Source of the DNA: Rhodanobacter denitrificans
GTDB taxonomy: Bacteria; Pseudomonadota; Gammaproteobacteria; Xanthomonadales; Rhodanobacteraceae
Assembly: GCF_000230695.2 (NCBI RefSeq)
Contig: NC_020541.1
Span: 310,001 to 374,000 of the forward strand
DNA: 64,000 nt
Direction: 5' to 3'
The notes under the pieces are model-generated. The model worked only from the letters and a program-made list of their open reading frames with translations. It did not search any database and was not told the origin of the DNA. The translations under genes and the position numbers were made by a program. The stretch's first letter is position 1, and every line of letters starts with the position of its first letter. Positions 27,738-34,513 of the stretch are shown in pieces.

Positions 27738-27953
27738 TCAGTACAGGCGGACCTTGCGCGAGACGTCGCGCGACAGCCGGCGCAGGTGGCGCTTCACCGC
27801 GGCGGCACGCTTGCGCTTGCGCTCCTGGGTCGGCTTTTCGTAGAACTCGCGCTTGCGCGTTTCAGCCAGCACGCCGGCCTTCTCGCAGGTACGCTTGAAA
27901 CGACGCAGTGCGATCTCGAACGGCTCGTTCTCGCGAACTTTTACGTTGGGCAT
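27738..27953 (-). CDS. rpsU: Ribosomal protein S21 (bS21)
   Basis: The 71-residue protein begins [20 protein letters not shown] and has the basic [18 protein letters not shown] tail of bS21, the same length as in E. coli. It is a small-subunit protein needed for initiation at mRNA Shine-Dalgarno sites. It is divergent from tsaD with 67 bp between starts, the standard gammaproteobacterial arrangement. Confidence 0.97.
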   Translation of the reverse strand: MPNVKVRENEPFEIALRRFKRTCEKAGVLAETRKREFYEKPTQERKRKRAAAVKRHLRRLSRDVSRKVRLY

Positions 27954-28020
27954 GGAAACTCCGAGTGGTAATCTGCCCCGATGACGGGACTGTTGAACAG
28001 GGCGAGCCGCGAAGTATACC

Positions 28021-29070
28021 GTGGAAACTGACGAACTTTCAAAGCCCGTGCTGGGCATCGAGACCTCCTGCGACGAGACCGGGGTGGCGCTGCTGCGCTG
28101 GGAGCCGGACGCGCCGGGCCGCGGCCTGCTGGCGCACACCCTGTACAGCCAGATCAAGCTGCACGCCGACTACGGCGGGGTGGTGCCGGAACTGGCCAGC
28201 CGCGACCACGTGCGCAAGCTGCTGCCGCTGATCCGCGAGGCGCTGGCCCAGGCCGGCTTGGGCGTGCGCGACCTGGGCGGGGTGGCCTACACCGCCGGCC
28301 CCGGCCTGGTCGGCGCCCTGCTGGTGGGGGCCTCGGTCGGGCGCGCGCTGGCCTGGGCGCTGGGCGTGCCGGCGATCGGGGTGCACCACATGGAAGGCCA
28401 CCTGCTGGCGCCGCTGCTGGAGGCCGATCCGCCGGAGCCGCCGTTCGTGGCCCTGCTGGTTTCCGGCGGTCACTCGATGCTGGTCGAGGTCAAGGCGATC
28501 GGCCGCTACACGATCCTGGGCGACACCCTGGACGACGCCGCCGGCGAGGCGTTCGACAAGACCGCCAAGCTGATGGGTCTGCCCTACCCCGGCGGCCCGG
28601 CGCTGGCGAAGCTGGCCGCGCAGGGCATGGCCGGCGCGTTCCGCTTCTCCCGCCCGATGACCGACCGGCCGGGGCTGGATTTCAGCTTCTCCGGCCTGAA
28701 GACCCAGGTGCTGCTGGCCTGGCAGAAGTCGGATCAAGGCGAGCAGACCCGCGCCGACGTCGCCCGCGCATTCGAGGAGGCGATCGTCGACACGCTGGTC
28801 ATCAAGTGCCGTCGCGCGCTGGAGGCCACCGGCACGCAGCGGCTGGTGATTGCCGGCGGCGTGGGTGCGAACCGCCACCTGCGCAGCGAGCTGGCCAAAG
28901 CCGGCGAAAAGGATGGTTTCCGGGTGTATTTCCCGCGGCTGGACTTCTGCACCGACAACGGCGCGATGATCGCGCTGGCCGGCGCGATCCGCCTGGCCAG
29001 CGGCCAGCGTCAGGACGAGACCGTGCAAGTGCGGCCGCGCTGGGATTTGCAGAGCCTGCCCGCCGCCTGA
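28021..29070 (+). CDS. tsaD: tRNA N6-threonylcarbamoyladenosine transferase
   Basis: The 349-residue Kae1/TsaD enzyme transfers threonylcarbamoyl to A37 of ANN-decoding tRNAs, with TsaB, TsaC and TsaE. Visible motifs are [10 protein letters not shown] at the N-terminus, the metal-binding [10 protein letters not shown] (His-x3-His), [33 protein letters not shown] and [10 protein letters not shown] near the C-terminus. The start is the GTG at 28021, since no ATG precedes the conserved N-terminal strand and only ~13 residues come before it. Confidence 0.96.
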   Translation: METDELSKPVLGIETSCDETGVALLRWEPDAPGRGLLAHTLYSQIKLHADYGGVVPELASRDHVRKLLPLIREALAQAGLGVRDLGGVAYTAGPGLVGALLVGASVGRALAWALGVPAIGVHHMEGHLLAPLLEADPPEPPFVALLVSGGHSMLVEVKAIGRYTILGDTLDDAAGEAFDKTAKLMGLPYPGGPALAKLAAQGMAGAFRFSRPMTDRPGLDFSFSGLKTQVLLAWQKSDQGEQTRADVARAFEEAIVDTLVIKCRRALEATGTQRLVIAGGVGANRHLRSELAKAGEKDGFRVYFPRLDFCTDNGAMIALAGAIRLASGQRQDETVQVRPRWDLQSLPAA

Positions 29071-29085
29071 GGCTTGCCGGTGCCA

Positions 29086-29180
29086 CTCCCTCCCCTGCTT
29101 GCAGGGGAGGGTTGGGGTGGGGTGATTTGCAGCAAGAGCCTCACCCCCTCCCAGCCTCCCCCTGCAAGCAGGGGGAGGCG
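29086..29180. repeat. GC-rich inverted-repeat element between tsaD and rluF
   Basis: Two similar ~36-bp arms in opposite orientation flank a short centre. Each contains its own hairpin (CCCCTGC-TTGCAGGGG on the left, CCCCCTGCAAGCAGGGGG on the right) next to a G-rich stretch. It fills the gap between convergent tsaD and rluF and can act as a bidirectional terminator. A related element occurs at 49297-49425. Confidence 0.7.
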
Positions 29181-29184
29181 AGAA

Positions 29185-29910
29185 TCACCATTGAGTGCGC
29201 CCGGGCAACAGCCCCTTCAACTCGGCCTCGGTGAGGTTGCGCCACTGGCCGACCTTGAGGTGGCCGAGCTTCACGTTGACGATGCGCACGCGGCGCAATT
29301 GCGTGACCCGGTAGCCGAACGCGGCAGCCATCAGGCGGATCTGCCGGTTCAGGCCCTGGGTCAGCACGATCGAGAAGCCGAACCTGGCGATGCGGCGGGT
29401 GCGGCAGGGTCGGGTCATCTGGCCGTGGATGCGCACGCCCTTGGCCATGCCGGCCAGGAATTCGTCGGTGACCGCCTTGTTCACGCCGACCAGGTATTCC
29501 TTCTCGTGGTGGTTTTCCGCGCGCAGGATCTCGTTGACGATGTCGCCGTTGCTGGTCAGCAGGATCAGCCCTTCGGAATCCTTGTCGAGCCGGCCGACCG
29601 GGAAGATCCGCTGCGGGTGGTCGACGAAGTCCACGATGTTGCCGGACACGCCCGGATCGGTGGTGCAGGTGATCCCGACCGGTTTGTTCAGCGCGATGTA
29701 GACGGCCTTCTTCGCCGCCGGCGTGGCGGCCAGCATGCGCGCCTTGACGATCTCGCCGTCCACGCGCACCTCGTCGCCGTCCAGCGCCTTGGCACCGGTG
29801 GTGACTACCGCGCCGTTGATGCTGACGCGCCCGGCCAGCAGCAGCTCGTCCGCCTCGCGGCGCGAGCACAGGCCGGTTTCGCTGATGTATTTGTTGACGC
29901 GCATTTCCAC
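29185..29910 (-). CDS. rluF: 23S rRNA pseudouridine synthase RluF-type
   Basis: The 241-residue protein has an N-terminal S4 RNA-binding domain (RVNKYISETGLCSRREADELL) and an RsuA-family catalytic domain with the catalytic aspartate in FPVGRLDKDSEGLILLT. NKPVGITCTTDPG, NIVDFVDHP and the ending of the catalytic core (QGLNRQIRLMAAAFGY) resemble E. coli RluF, which modifies U2604 of 23S rRNA. It lacks RluF's long basic C-terminal tail. A large palindromic repeat sits directly upstream of its start. Confidence 0.88.
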   Translation of the reverse strand: MEMRVNKYISETGLCSRREADELLLAGRVSINGAVVTTGAKALDGDEVRVDGEIVKARMLAATPAAKKAVYIALNKPVGITCTTDPGVSGNIVDFVDHPQRIFPVGRLDKDSEGLILLTSNGDIVNEILRAENHHEKEYLVGVNKAVTDEFLAGMAKGVRIHGQMTRPCRTRRIARFGFSIVLTQGLNRQIRLMAAAFGYRVTQLRRVRIVNVKLGHLKVGQWRNLTEAELKGLLPGRTQW

Positions 29911-29916
29911 CCTCGA

Positions 29917-29992
29917 TGCAGGGGTGCACCCTGTGCGCGATGGCTCTTCGTCACGTCATGCAAGAGCGTCGCGCACAGGGTGCACCCCTGCA
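29917..29992. repeat. REP-like palindrome with perfect 24-bp arms
   Basis: Arms at 29917-29940 and 29969-29992 are perfectly complementary over 24 bp and contain GGGTGCACCCTGTGCGCGA. The 28-bp centre carries CGTCACGTCATG. A T run follows on the plus strand. It lies between the YadH-type permease stop and the rluF start, so it would fold within the rluF 5' leader. A second, diverged copy is at 43317-43390. Confidence 0.85.
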
Positions 29993-29998
29993 GCTTTT

Positions 29999-30781
29999 TC
30001 AGGAGCGCAGCCCCACGCCGCGCTTGAGCAGCTGCAGCGCGAACACGGTAAGCGCCGCCACGAAGCCGAGCATCACCACGAAGGCCCAGCCCACGTGCAC
30101 GTCGCTGATGCCGAGCACGCCGTAGCGGAACGCGTTGACCATGTACAGGATCGGGTTGGCGCGCGAGATCGCCTGCCACGGCTCGCCCAGCATCGTGACG
30201 GAATAGAACACGCCGCCGAGGTAGGTCAGCGGAGTGAGGATGAAGGTAGGCACCAGCGCGATGTCGTCGAACTTCTTCGCGTACACCGCGTTGACGAAGC
30301 CGGCCAGCGAAAAGATGGTGGCGCCCAGCAGTACCGAGGCGAACGTGATCAGCGGGTGCATCACGTGCAGGTCGGTGAAGAACAGCGCGATGACCAGCAC
30401 CAGCACGCCGACCACCAGGCCGCGCACCACCGCGCCGGCCACGTAGCCGGTGAGGATCACCCAGTTCGGCATCGGCGACACCAGCATTTCTTCCACCGCG
30501 CGGCTGAACTTGGCGCCGAAGAACGAGCTGGAGATGTTGCCGTAGCTGTTGGTGATGATGCTCATCATCACCAGTCCCGGCACGATGTACTGCATGTAGC
30601 TGAAACCGCCCTGGATGCTGCCGATGCGGCTGCCGATCAGCTTGCCGAAGATCACGAAGTACAGCGTCATGGTGATCGCCGGCGGGATCAGCGTCTGCGT
30701 CCAGATGCGCATGATGCGCACGATCTCGCGGCGCACGAGGGTGTTGAGGGCGACCAGGTTGGCGGCGGCGTTGCGGCTCAT
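29999..30781 (-). CDS. yadH: ABC-2 type exporter permease (YadH type)
   Basis: The 260-residue protein has six hydrophobic helices and the ABC-2 family signature NPILYMVNAFRYGVLG near residue 215. The FVIFGKLIGSRIG and PMPNWVILTGYV segments are as in YadH. Its ATG overlaps the stop of the ATPase gene by four bases (ATGA), so the pair is co-translated. The substrate of YadGH is unknown; lipid or glycolipid export is usually supposed. Confidence 0.9.
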   Translation of the reverse strand: MSRNAAANLVALNTLVRREIVRIMRIWTQTLIPPAITMTLYFVIFGKLIGSRIGSIQGGFSYMQYIVPGLVMMSIITNSYGNISSSFFGAKFSRAVEEMLVSPMPNWVILTGYVAGAVVRGLVVGVLVLVIALFFTDLHVMHPLITFASVLLGATIFSLAGFVNAVYAKKFDDIALVPTFILTPLTYLGGVFYSVTMLGEPWQAISRANPILYMVNAFRYGVLGISDVHVGWAFVVMLGFVAALTVFALQLLKRGVGLRS

Positions 30782-31743
30782 GCGGCGCGCTCCCGGCCCG
30801 GTTCGTGCCGGCCGTTCTCCACCAGCCGCACGAACAGCTCCTCCAGCCGGTTGGTCTTGTTGCGCATCGAGGTCACTGCGATGCCGTGCGCGGACAGCGT
30901 CGCGAACAGCGAATTGAGGTCGTGCGAGCGGGCCATCTCGGCCTCCAGCGTGTGGTCGTCGCGGCGGCGCAGGGTGACGTTGGGAATGCTCGGCAGCTCG
31001 GCCGGGATGGTGGTCACGTCCAGCACGAAGGTTTCCACGTCCAGCGTCGCCAGCAGGCGCTTCATGCTGGTGTTCTCGATGATCGTGCCGTGGTCGATGA
31101 TCGCGATGTTGCGGCACAACGACTCGGCCTCCTCCAGGTAATGCGTGGTCAGGATCACCGTGGTGCCGGCCGCGTTGATGGCGCTGACGAACTGCCACAT
31201 CGAGCGGCGGATCTCGATGTCGACGCCAGCGGTGGGCTCGTCGAGGATCAGCAGCCTGGGCTCGTTCATCATCGCGCGGGCGATCATCAGCCGCCGCTTC
31301 ATGCCGCCGGACAGCGTGCGTGCCTGCATCTGCGCCTTGTCCCACAGGCGCAGCTCCTTCAGGTATTTCTCCGCGCGCTCGGCGGCGATCTTGCGCGGGA
31401 TGCCGTAGAAGCCCGCCTCGTTCACGCAGATGTCGAACGGCTTCTCGAACTGGTTGAAGTTGATCTCCTGCGGCACCAGTCCGATCAGCCGCATCGCCTC
31501 GCTGCGCTGCCGGTTCACCGAGATGCCGAATACCCGCGCGTCGCCGGAAGTGGAGTTCACCAGCGAGGACAGGATGCCGATCAGGGTGGACTTGCCGGCG
31601 CCGTTGGGGCCGAGCAGGGCGAAAAAGTCGCCGGGCTGCACGGTCAGGCTGATGCCCTTCAGCGCCTCGACGCCGTTGCCGTAGGTCTTGCGCAGGTTGT
31701 CGACGACAAGCGCCGGGGCCTTATCTTGAGACTGCGGGGACAT
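30778..31743 (-). CDS. yadG: ABC transporter ATPase (YadG type)
   Basis: The 321-residue ATPase has Walker A GPNGAGKST, a Q-loop (GLVPQEINF), the ABC signature LSGGMKRRL, Walker B LLILDEPTAGVD and the H-loop TTHYLEEAE. A C-terminal ~90-residue extension is typical for exporters of this branch. The ATG at 31743 is preferred over a GTG at 31752. It drives the permease encoded immediately downstream. Confidence 0.93.
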   Translation of the reverse strand: MSPQSQDKAPALVVDNLRKTYGNGVEALKGISLTVQPGDFFALLGPNGAGKSTLIGILSSLVNSTSGDARVFGISVNRQRSEAMRLIGLVPQEINFNQFEKPFDICVNEAGFYGIPRKIAAERAEKYLKELRLWDKAQMQARTLSGGMKRRLMIARAMMNEPRLLILDEPTAGVDIEIRRSMWQFVSAINAAGTTVILTTHYLEEAESLCRNIAIIDHGTIIENTSMKRLLATLDVETFVLDVTTIPAELPSIPNVTLRRRDDHTLEAEMARSHDLNSLFATLSAHGIAVTSMRNKTNRLEELFVRLVENGRHEPGRERAA

Positions 31744-31837
31744 GGGCTGCACCGAGGGGGTTAGCCCTTATTATAGCGGGCTACGTCCCGTCGTCCGGCC
31801 CTGCCGGACGGCACACACCGTTTCCGGAACCCGCCCC

Positions 31838-32599
31838 ATGGCCGACCACTTCCAGCTCCGTCTCCTCGACAGCCGCATGCTCGCGCCCGCGGTGCGCCAC
31901 ATGGTGTTCGAGCGCGTCGACGGCCAGCCATTGGTGTTCCAGCCCGGGCAGTTCCTGCAGGTGCATTTCCACTACGACGACGGCACGGCAACCAAGCGCA
32001 GCTATTCGATCGCCACCACCGGTGACGGCAGCTCGCCGGGCGCGTCCGTGACCGTCGGGCGCATCGAGATCGCGGTGAGCTACGTCGACGGCGGCGCCGC
32101 CACCAAGCTGCTCGGCGAGCTGCCGGTCGGCGGGGTGATCGATGCCAGCGGCCCTTACGGCCGCTTCTGCCTGCAGGAGGCCGACACCCACCCGCGCTAC
32201 CTGCTGCTGGCCACCGGCACCGGCGTCACCCCCTACCGCGCCATGCTGCCGCAGATCGAGAAGCTGCTGGCGCAGGGCGGCCGCGACGTGGTGCTGCTGT
32301 ACGGCGCGCGCAACGAGGGCGAGCTGCTCTACGGCGAGGAGTTCGAGGCGTTCGCCAGCACCCACCCCGGCTTCGCCTTCCATGCCTGCCTCAGCCGCGA
32401 GGCCCGCGTGCTGCCCCGCCCCACCGATCGCTACGGCTACGTGCAGAACGTGCTGACCGAACTGGCCCCGCATGCCGAGCGCGACATCGCCTACCTGTGC
32501 GGCAACCCCAACATGGTCGACGCCGCCTTCAACACGTTGAAGGAGTTCGGCCTGCCGGTGCCGCAGATCCGCCGCGAGAAGTACGTTTCCTCGCGCTGA
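31838..32599 (+). CDS. fpr: Ferredoxin-NADP+ reductase-like flavoprotein
   Basis: The 253-residue protein has an N-terminal FAD domain with the RSYSIATTG flavin motif near residue 50 and a C-terminal NAD(P) domain with LATGTGVTPYRAML and YLCGNPNMVDA. It ends with an aromatic-containing YVSSR tail. These fit the Fpr family, which exchanges electrons between NADPH and ferredoxin or flavodoxin. There is no iron-sulfur domain. It is divergent from yadGH and followed by a hairpin with a T run. Confidence 0.85.
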   Translation: MADHFQLRLLDSRMLAPAVRHMVFERVDGQPLVFQPGQFLQVHFHYDDGTATKRSYSIATTGDGSSPGASVTVGRIEIAVSYVDGGAATKLLGELPVGGVIDASGPYGRFCLQEADTHPRYLLLATGTGVTPYRAMLPQIEKLLAQGGRDVVLLYGARNEGELLYGEEFEAFASTHPGFAFHACLSREARVLPRPTDRYGYVQNVLTELAPHAERDIAYLCGNPNMVDAAFNTLKEFGLPVPQIRREKYVSSR

Positions 32600-32771
32600 T
32601 AAAGCTGGCCGCTTTCACGCCGATATGACATCTGGCCACGCCTCACGCCATGAGGGGCGGGCCGATGACGGTGTTTCCCGCGCGCGTCATCTCACGCGCA
32701 GCTCACGCGGGTAGGGGTAAATCGACGGTTCGACAGGTGGCTGCGGCGAAGTTCGGCCCCGACCCGCCATT

Positions 32772-32793
32772 AACGTGACGTCCGTCACGTTTT
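32772..32793 (+). terminator. Perfect inverted repeat after fpr (terminator or operator)
   Basis: AACGTGACG (32772-32780) and CGTCACGTT (32783-32791) form a perfect 9-bp inverted repeat around TC, ending in four T residues. It may end the fpr transcript or be an operator for the pilin-like gene 100 bp downstream. Confidence 0.5.
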
Positions 32794-32893
32794 CCGGCAT
32801 CGGCGGGCTCAAGCCGGTAAAGCTCGGGCGGAGCGCGCCGAAAGCCACTCAAGGAACCCCGTCATGGCCGGGGCACCTGGAGAGGTGAACGGA
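32794..32893 (+). promoter_or_regulatory. Hairpin-rich leader before the spore-coat-U gene
   Basis: The 100 nt before the ATG at 32894 can form CCCCG / CGGGG around TCATGGC, and directly before the gene CACCT / AGGTG with GGAG in the loop, which exposes or blocks the ribosome-binding site. Upstream CGGC / GCCG stems are also possible. The remaining part of the 294-bp gap (32600-32771) shows nothing I recognise. Confidence 0.35.
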
Positions 32894-33442
32894 ATGAAAT
32901 GGTCAGTCGGTTTGTGGGCGGGGCGTCGCCTTTGCCGGGAAGCCATCCATCGCGCATTCGGTCGCGGAGGACAGGCTGGCGGGTTGGCGCTGGTCCCGAT
33001 GCTGCTTTCCGCTTTTATGGCAGTCATCGCCCTGGTCTCGTTTCCTTCCGTCGCTGGTCAAGCTACGGCCAGTTTCCGGATCTCGGTGACCGTGGTGGCC
33101 TCGTGCAGCGTGCAAACCCAGCCGCTGACCCTGGCGCCCTACACCACTGGCGGTGCGGCCACGGGCACGGCATCGCCTGGCTCCATTGATGTGACGTGTG
33201 CGCGGGGTACGCCCGCAGCCGTCTATCTCGAGGGCGACCGCACCATGCGCAGCCAGTCCGGCGTCCGCATGGCTTACGAACTGCGCGCCAACGGCAACCT
33301 CTGGCCGGCTGGCGAGGCGATCCATGTCAAGGGGCTTGGCCCCACGGCAATTCACCTGGCCGTTTCGGGCTCGGTGCCCGCTGGGCAGAAGGTCCCGTTG
33401 GGCGATTACGAGGATACGGCGGTGGTACGCGTGGTCTATTGA
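32894..33442 (+). CDS. Spore coat protein U domain (SCPU) pilin-like protein
   Basis: The 182-residue protein has an unusually long basic N-terminal region before the hydrophobic signal core (LVPMLLSAFMAVIALVSF). A mature domain of ~125 residues follows, with ATASFRISVTVVASCSV and a C-terminal YEDTAVVRVVY donor-strand-like end. These are features of SCPU subunits of archaic chaperone-usher pili. It is on the opposite strand to the complete pilus operon and converges on it. It could be a minor pilin, or a subunit made under different conditions. Confidence 0.75.
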   Translation: MKWSVGLWAGRRLCREAIHRAFGRGGQAGGLALVPMLLSAFMAVIALVSFPSVAGQATASFRISVTVVASCSVQTQPLTLAPYTTGGAATGTASPGSIDVTCARGTPAAVYLEGDRTMRSQSGVRMAYELRANGNLWPAGEAIHVKGLGPTAIHLAVSGSVPAGQKVPLGDYEDTAVVRVVY

Positions 33443-33472
33443 TAAGCGCGAATGAGATTTGCCGAGTATCCG

Positions 33473-34513
33473 TCAGTAGTAAACGTACACTGTGACGGCG
33501 TCGAAATAGTCGCCAGGCGTCGCCGAGCCTTGACCTGGCGGAATCTTGCCGCACACGGTAAACATCTGCGACGGCTGGGTGCCGGTTTGCGTATCGGTGC
33601 CGTCGGTATTACCCCACTTCGTACTGCAGTTTCCGTGGTACAGCTGGTACGGAACGTAGTCGCTGTGCGTGGGGCCACCGCGCATGCGTCGGGTGGTGCC
33701 ATCCCAATTCTTGCCATTGTCCAGGCCGACACGATAGCCGGTCTCGTTCACGCAACTGACCGTAAGCGTGGTGGTGGCGGCTGCATTGCTGGGGTCACCG
33801 TCGAGTCCGCCGAAGTCCAGGGGATTGGTGGCGACTTGGCAAGTCGGAACCAAGTTGGCCAATACCTGAAAACCGCTGATAGTGCCTCCACCCGAAGCGT
33901 TGTTGCAGCCAGTGTTCGCCGGTCCCGTGTCGAAGGCTACGTCGCCGTTGCCGTAAGTAGCGCTGTATGGGCCGGTCTTGTTCGTTGTCCAGCTGATACC
34001 TTGGCTACTGTCGATGGCGGCGTAGATCGGTAGCGTGATGGGAGCTGATGTGCCATTGGCAGGCACTGCCACGGTGCCGATGTAAGGCGTGCCCCATTTG
34101 CCTGGCGTGTTGTACTTGCTGCCCCAGGCTTGGGTATTGCCGGCATCTTTGTAGAGTTGATAATCGAGCGAGCCGTTTTTCGGTCCGCCCATGGATCGCT
34201 GACTGGAACCCCCGGGATTGCCGATACTTATGCACACGTCGATGTTTTGCGGAGCCGATGAGGTGTTCGTGCAGTAGTAGGTCAGGAAACCCGTGGTATT
34301 CAGGTTGACGTCGCTGTTGAAGTTACGAAAGTAGGTAAGTCCGGCGGTCGGGTCGGCGTTGCCGAAATTGATGCTGGTCGTGATCGCAGTGCAAGTGATG
34401 CCGGGCACGCTGGCCTGTGCGGTGCGCAATGGCGCCATGCTGGCGGGAGCCAGCCACTGGCAGGCGACGAACAGCGCGCCCAACCACAGGTAGATATGGA
34501 TACGACGGTTCAT
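33473..34513 (-). CDS. Two-domain SCPU tip adhesin of an archaic chaperone-usher pilus
   Basis: The 346-residue secreted protein has a signal sequence (cleavage near AQASVPG) and two consecutive SCPU domains. The first runs to about residue 205 and begins GITCTAITTSINFGN; the second begins at LVPTCQVATNPLDFGG and ends GDYFDAVTVYVYY. Two-domain subunits usually cap the pilus tip and bind the target. Several paired cysteines are present. Its base composition looks less GC-rich than neighbouring housekeeping genes. The ATG overlaps the usher stop (ATGA), so it is co-translated. Confidence 0.85.
   Translation of the reverse strand: MNRRIHIYLWLGALFVACQWLAPASMAPLRTAQASVPGITCTAITTSINFGNADPTAGLTYFRNFNSDVNLNTTGFLTYYCTNTSSAPQNIDVCISIGNPGGSSQRSMGGPKNGSLDYQLYKDAGNTQAWGSKYNTPGKWGTPYIGTVAVPANGTSAPITLPIYAAIDSSQGISWTTNKTGPYSATYGNGDVAFDTGPANTGCNNASGGGTISGFQVLANLVPTCQVATNPLDFGGLDGDPSNAAATTTLTVSCVNETGYRVGLDNGKNWDGTTRRMRGGPTHSDYVPYQLYHGNCSTKWGNTDGTDTQTGTQPSQMFTVCGKIPPGQGSATPGDYFDAVTVYVYY

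Noticed and set aside
32794..32893. Cyclic-di-GMP (GEMM) riboswitch before the SCPU gene
   Set aside because: An AAAGCC-like stretch is present, but the other conserved GEMM segments and the tetraloop-receptor arrangement cannot be aligned.
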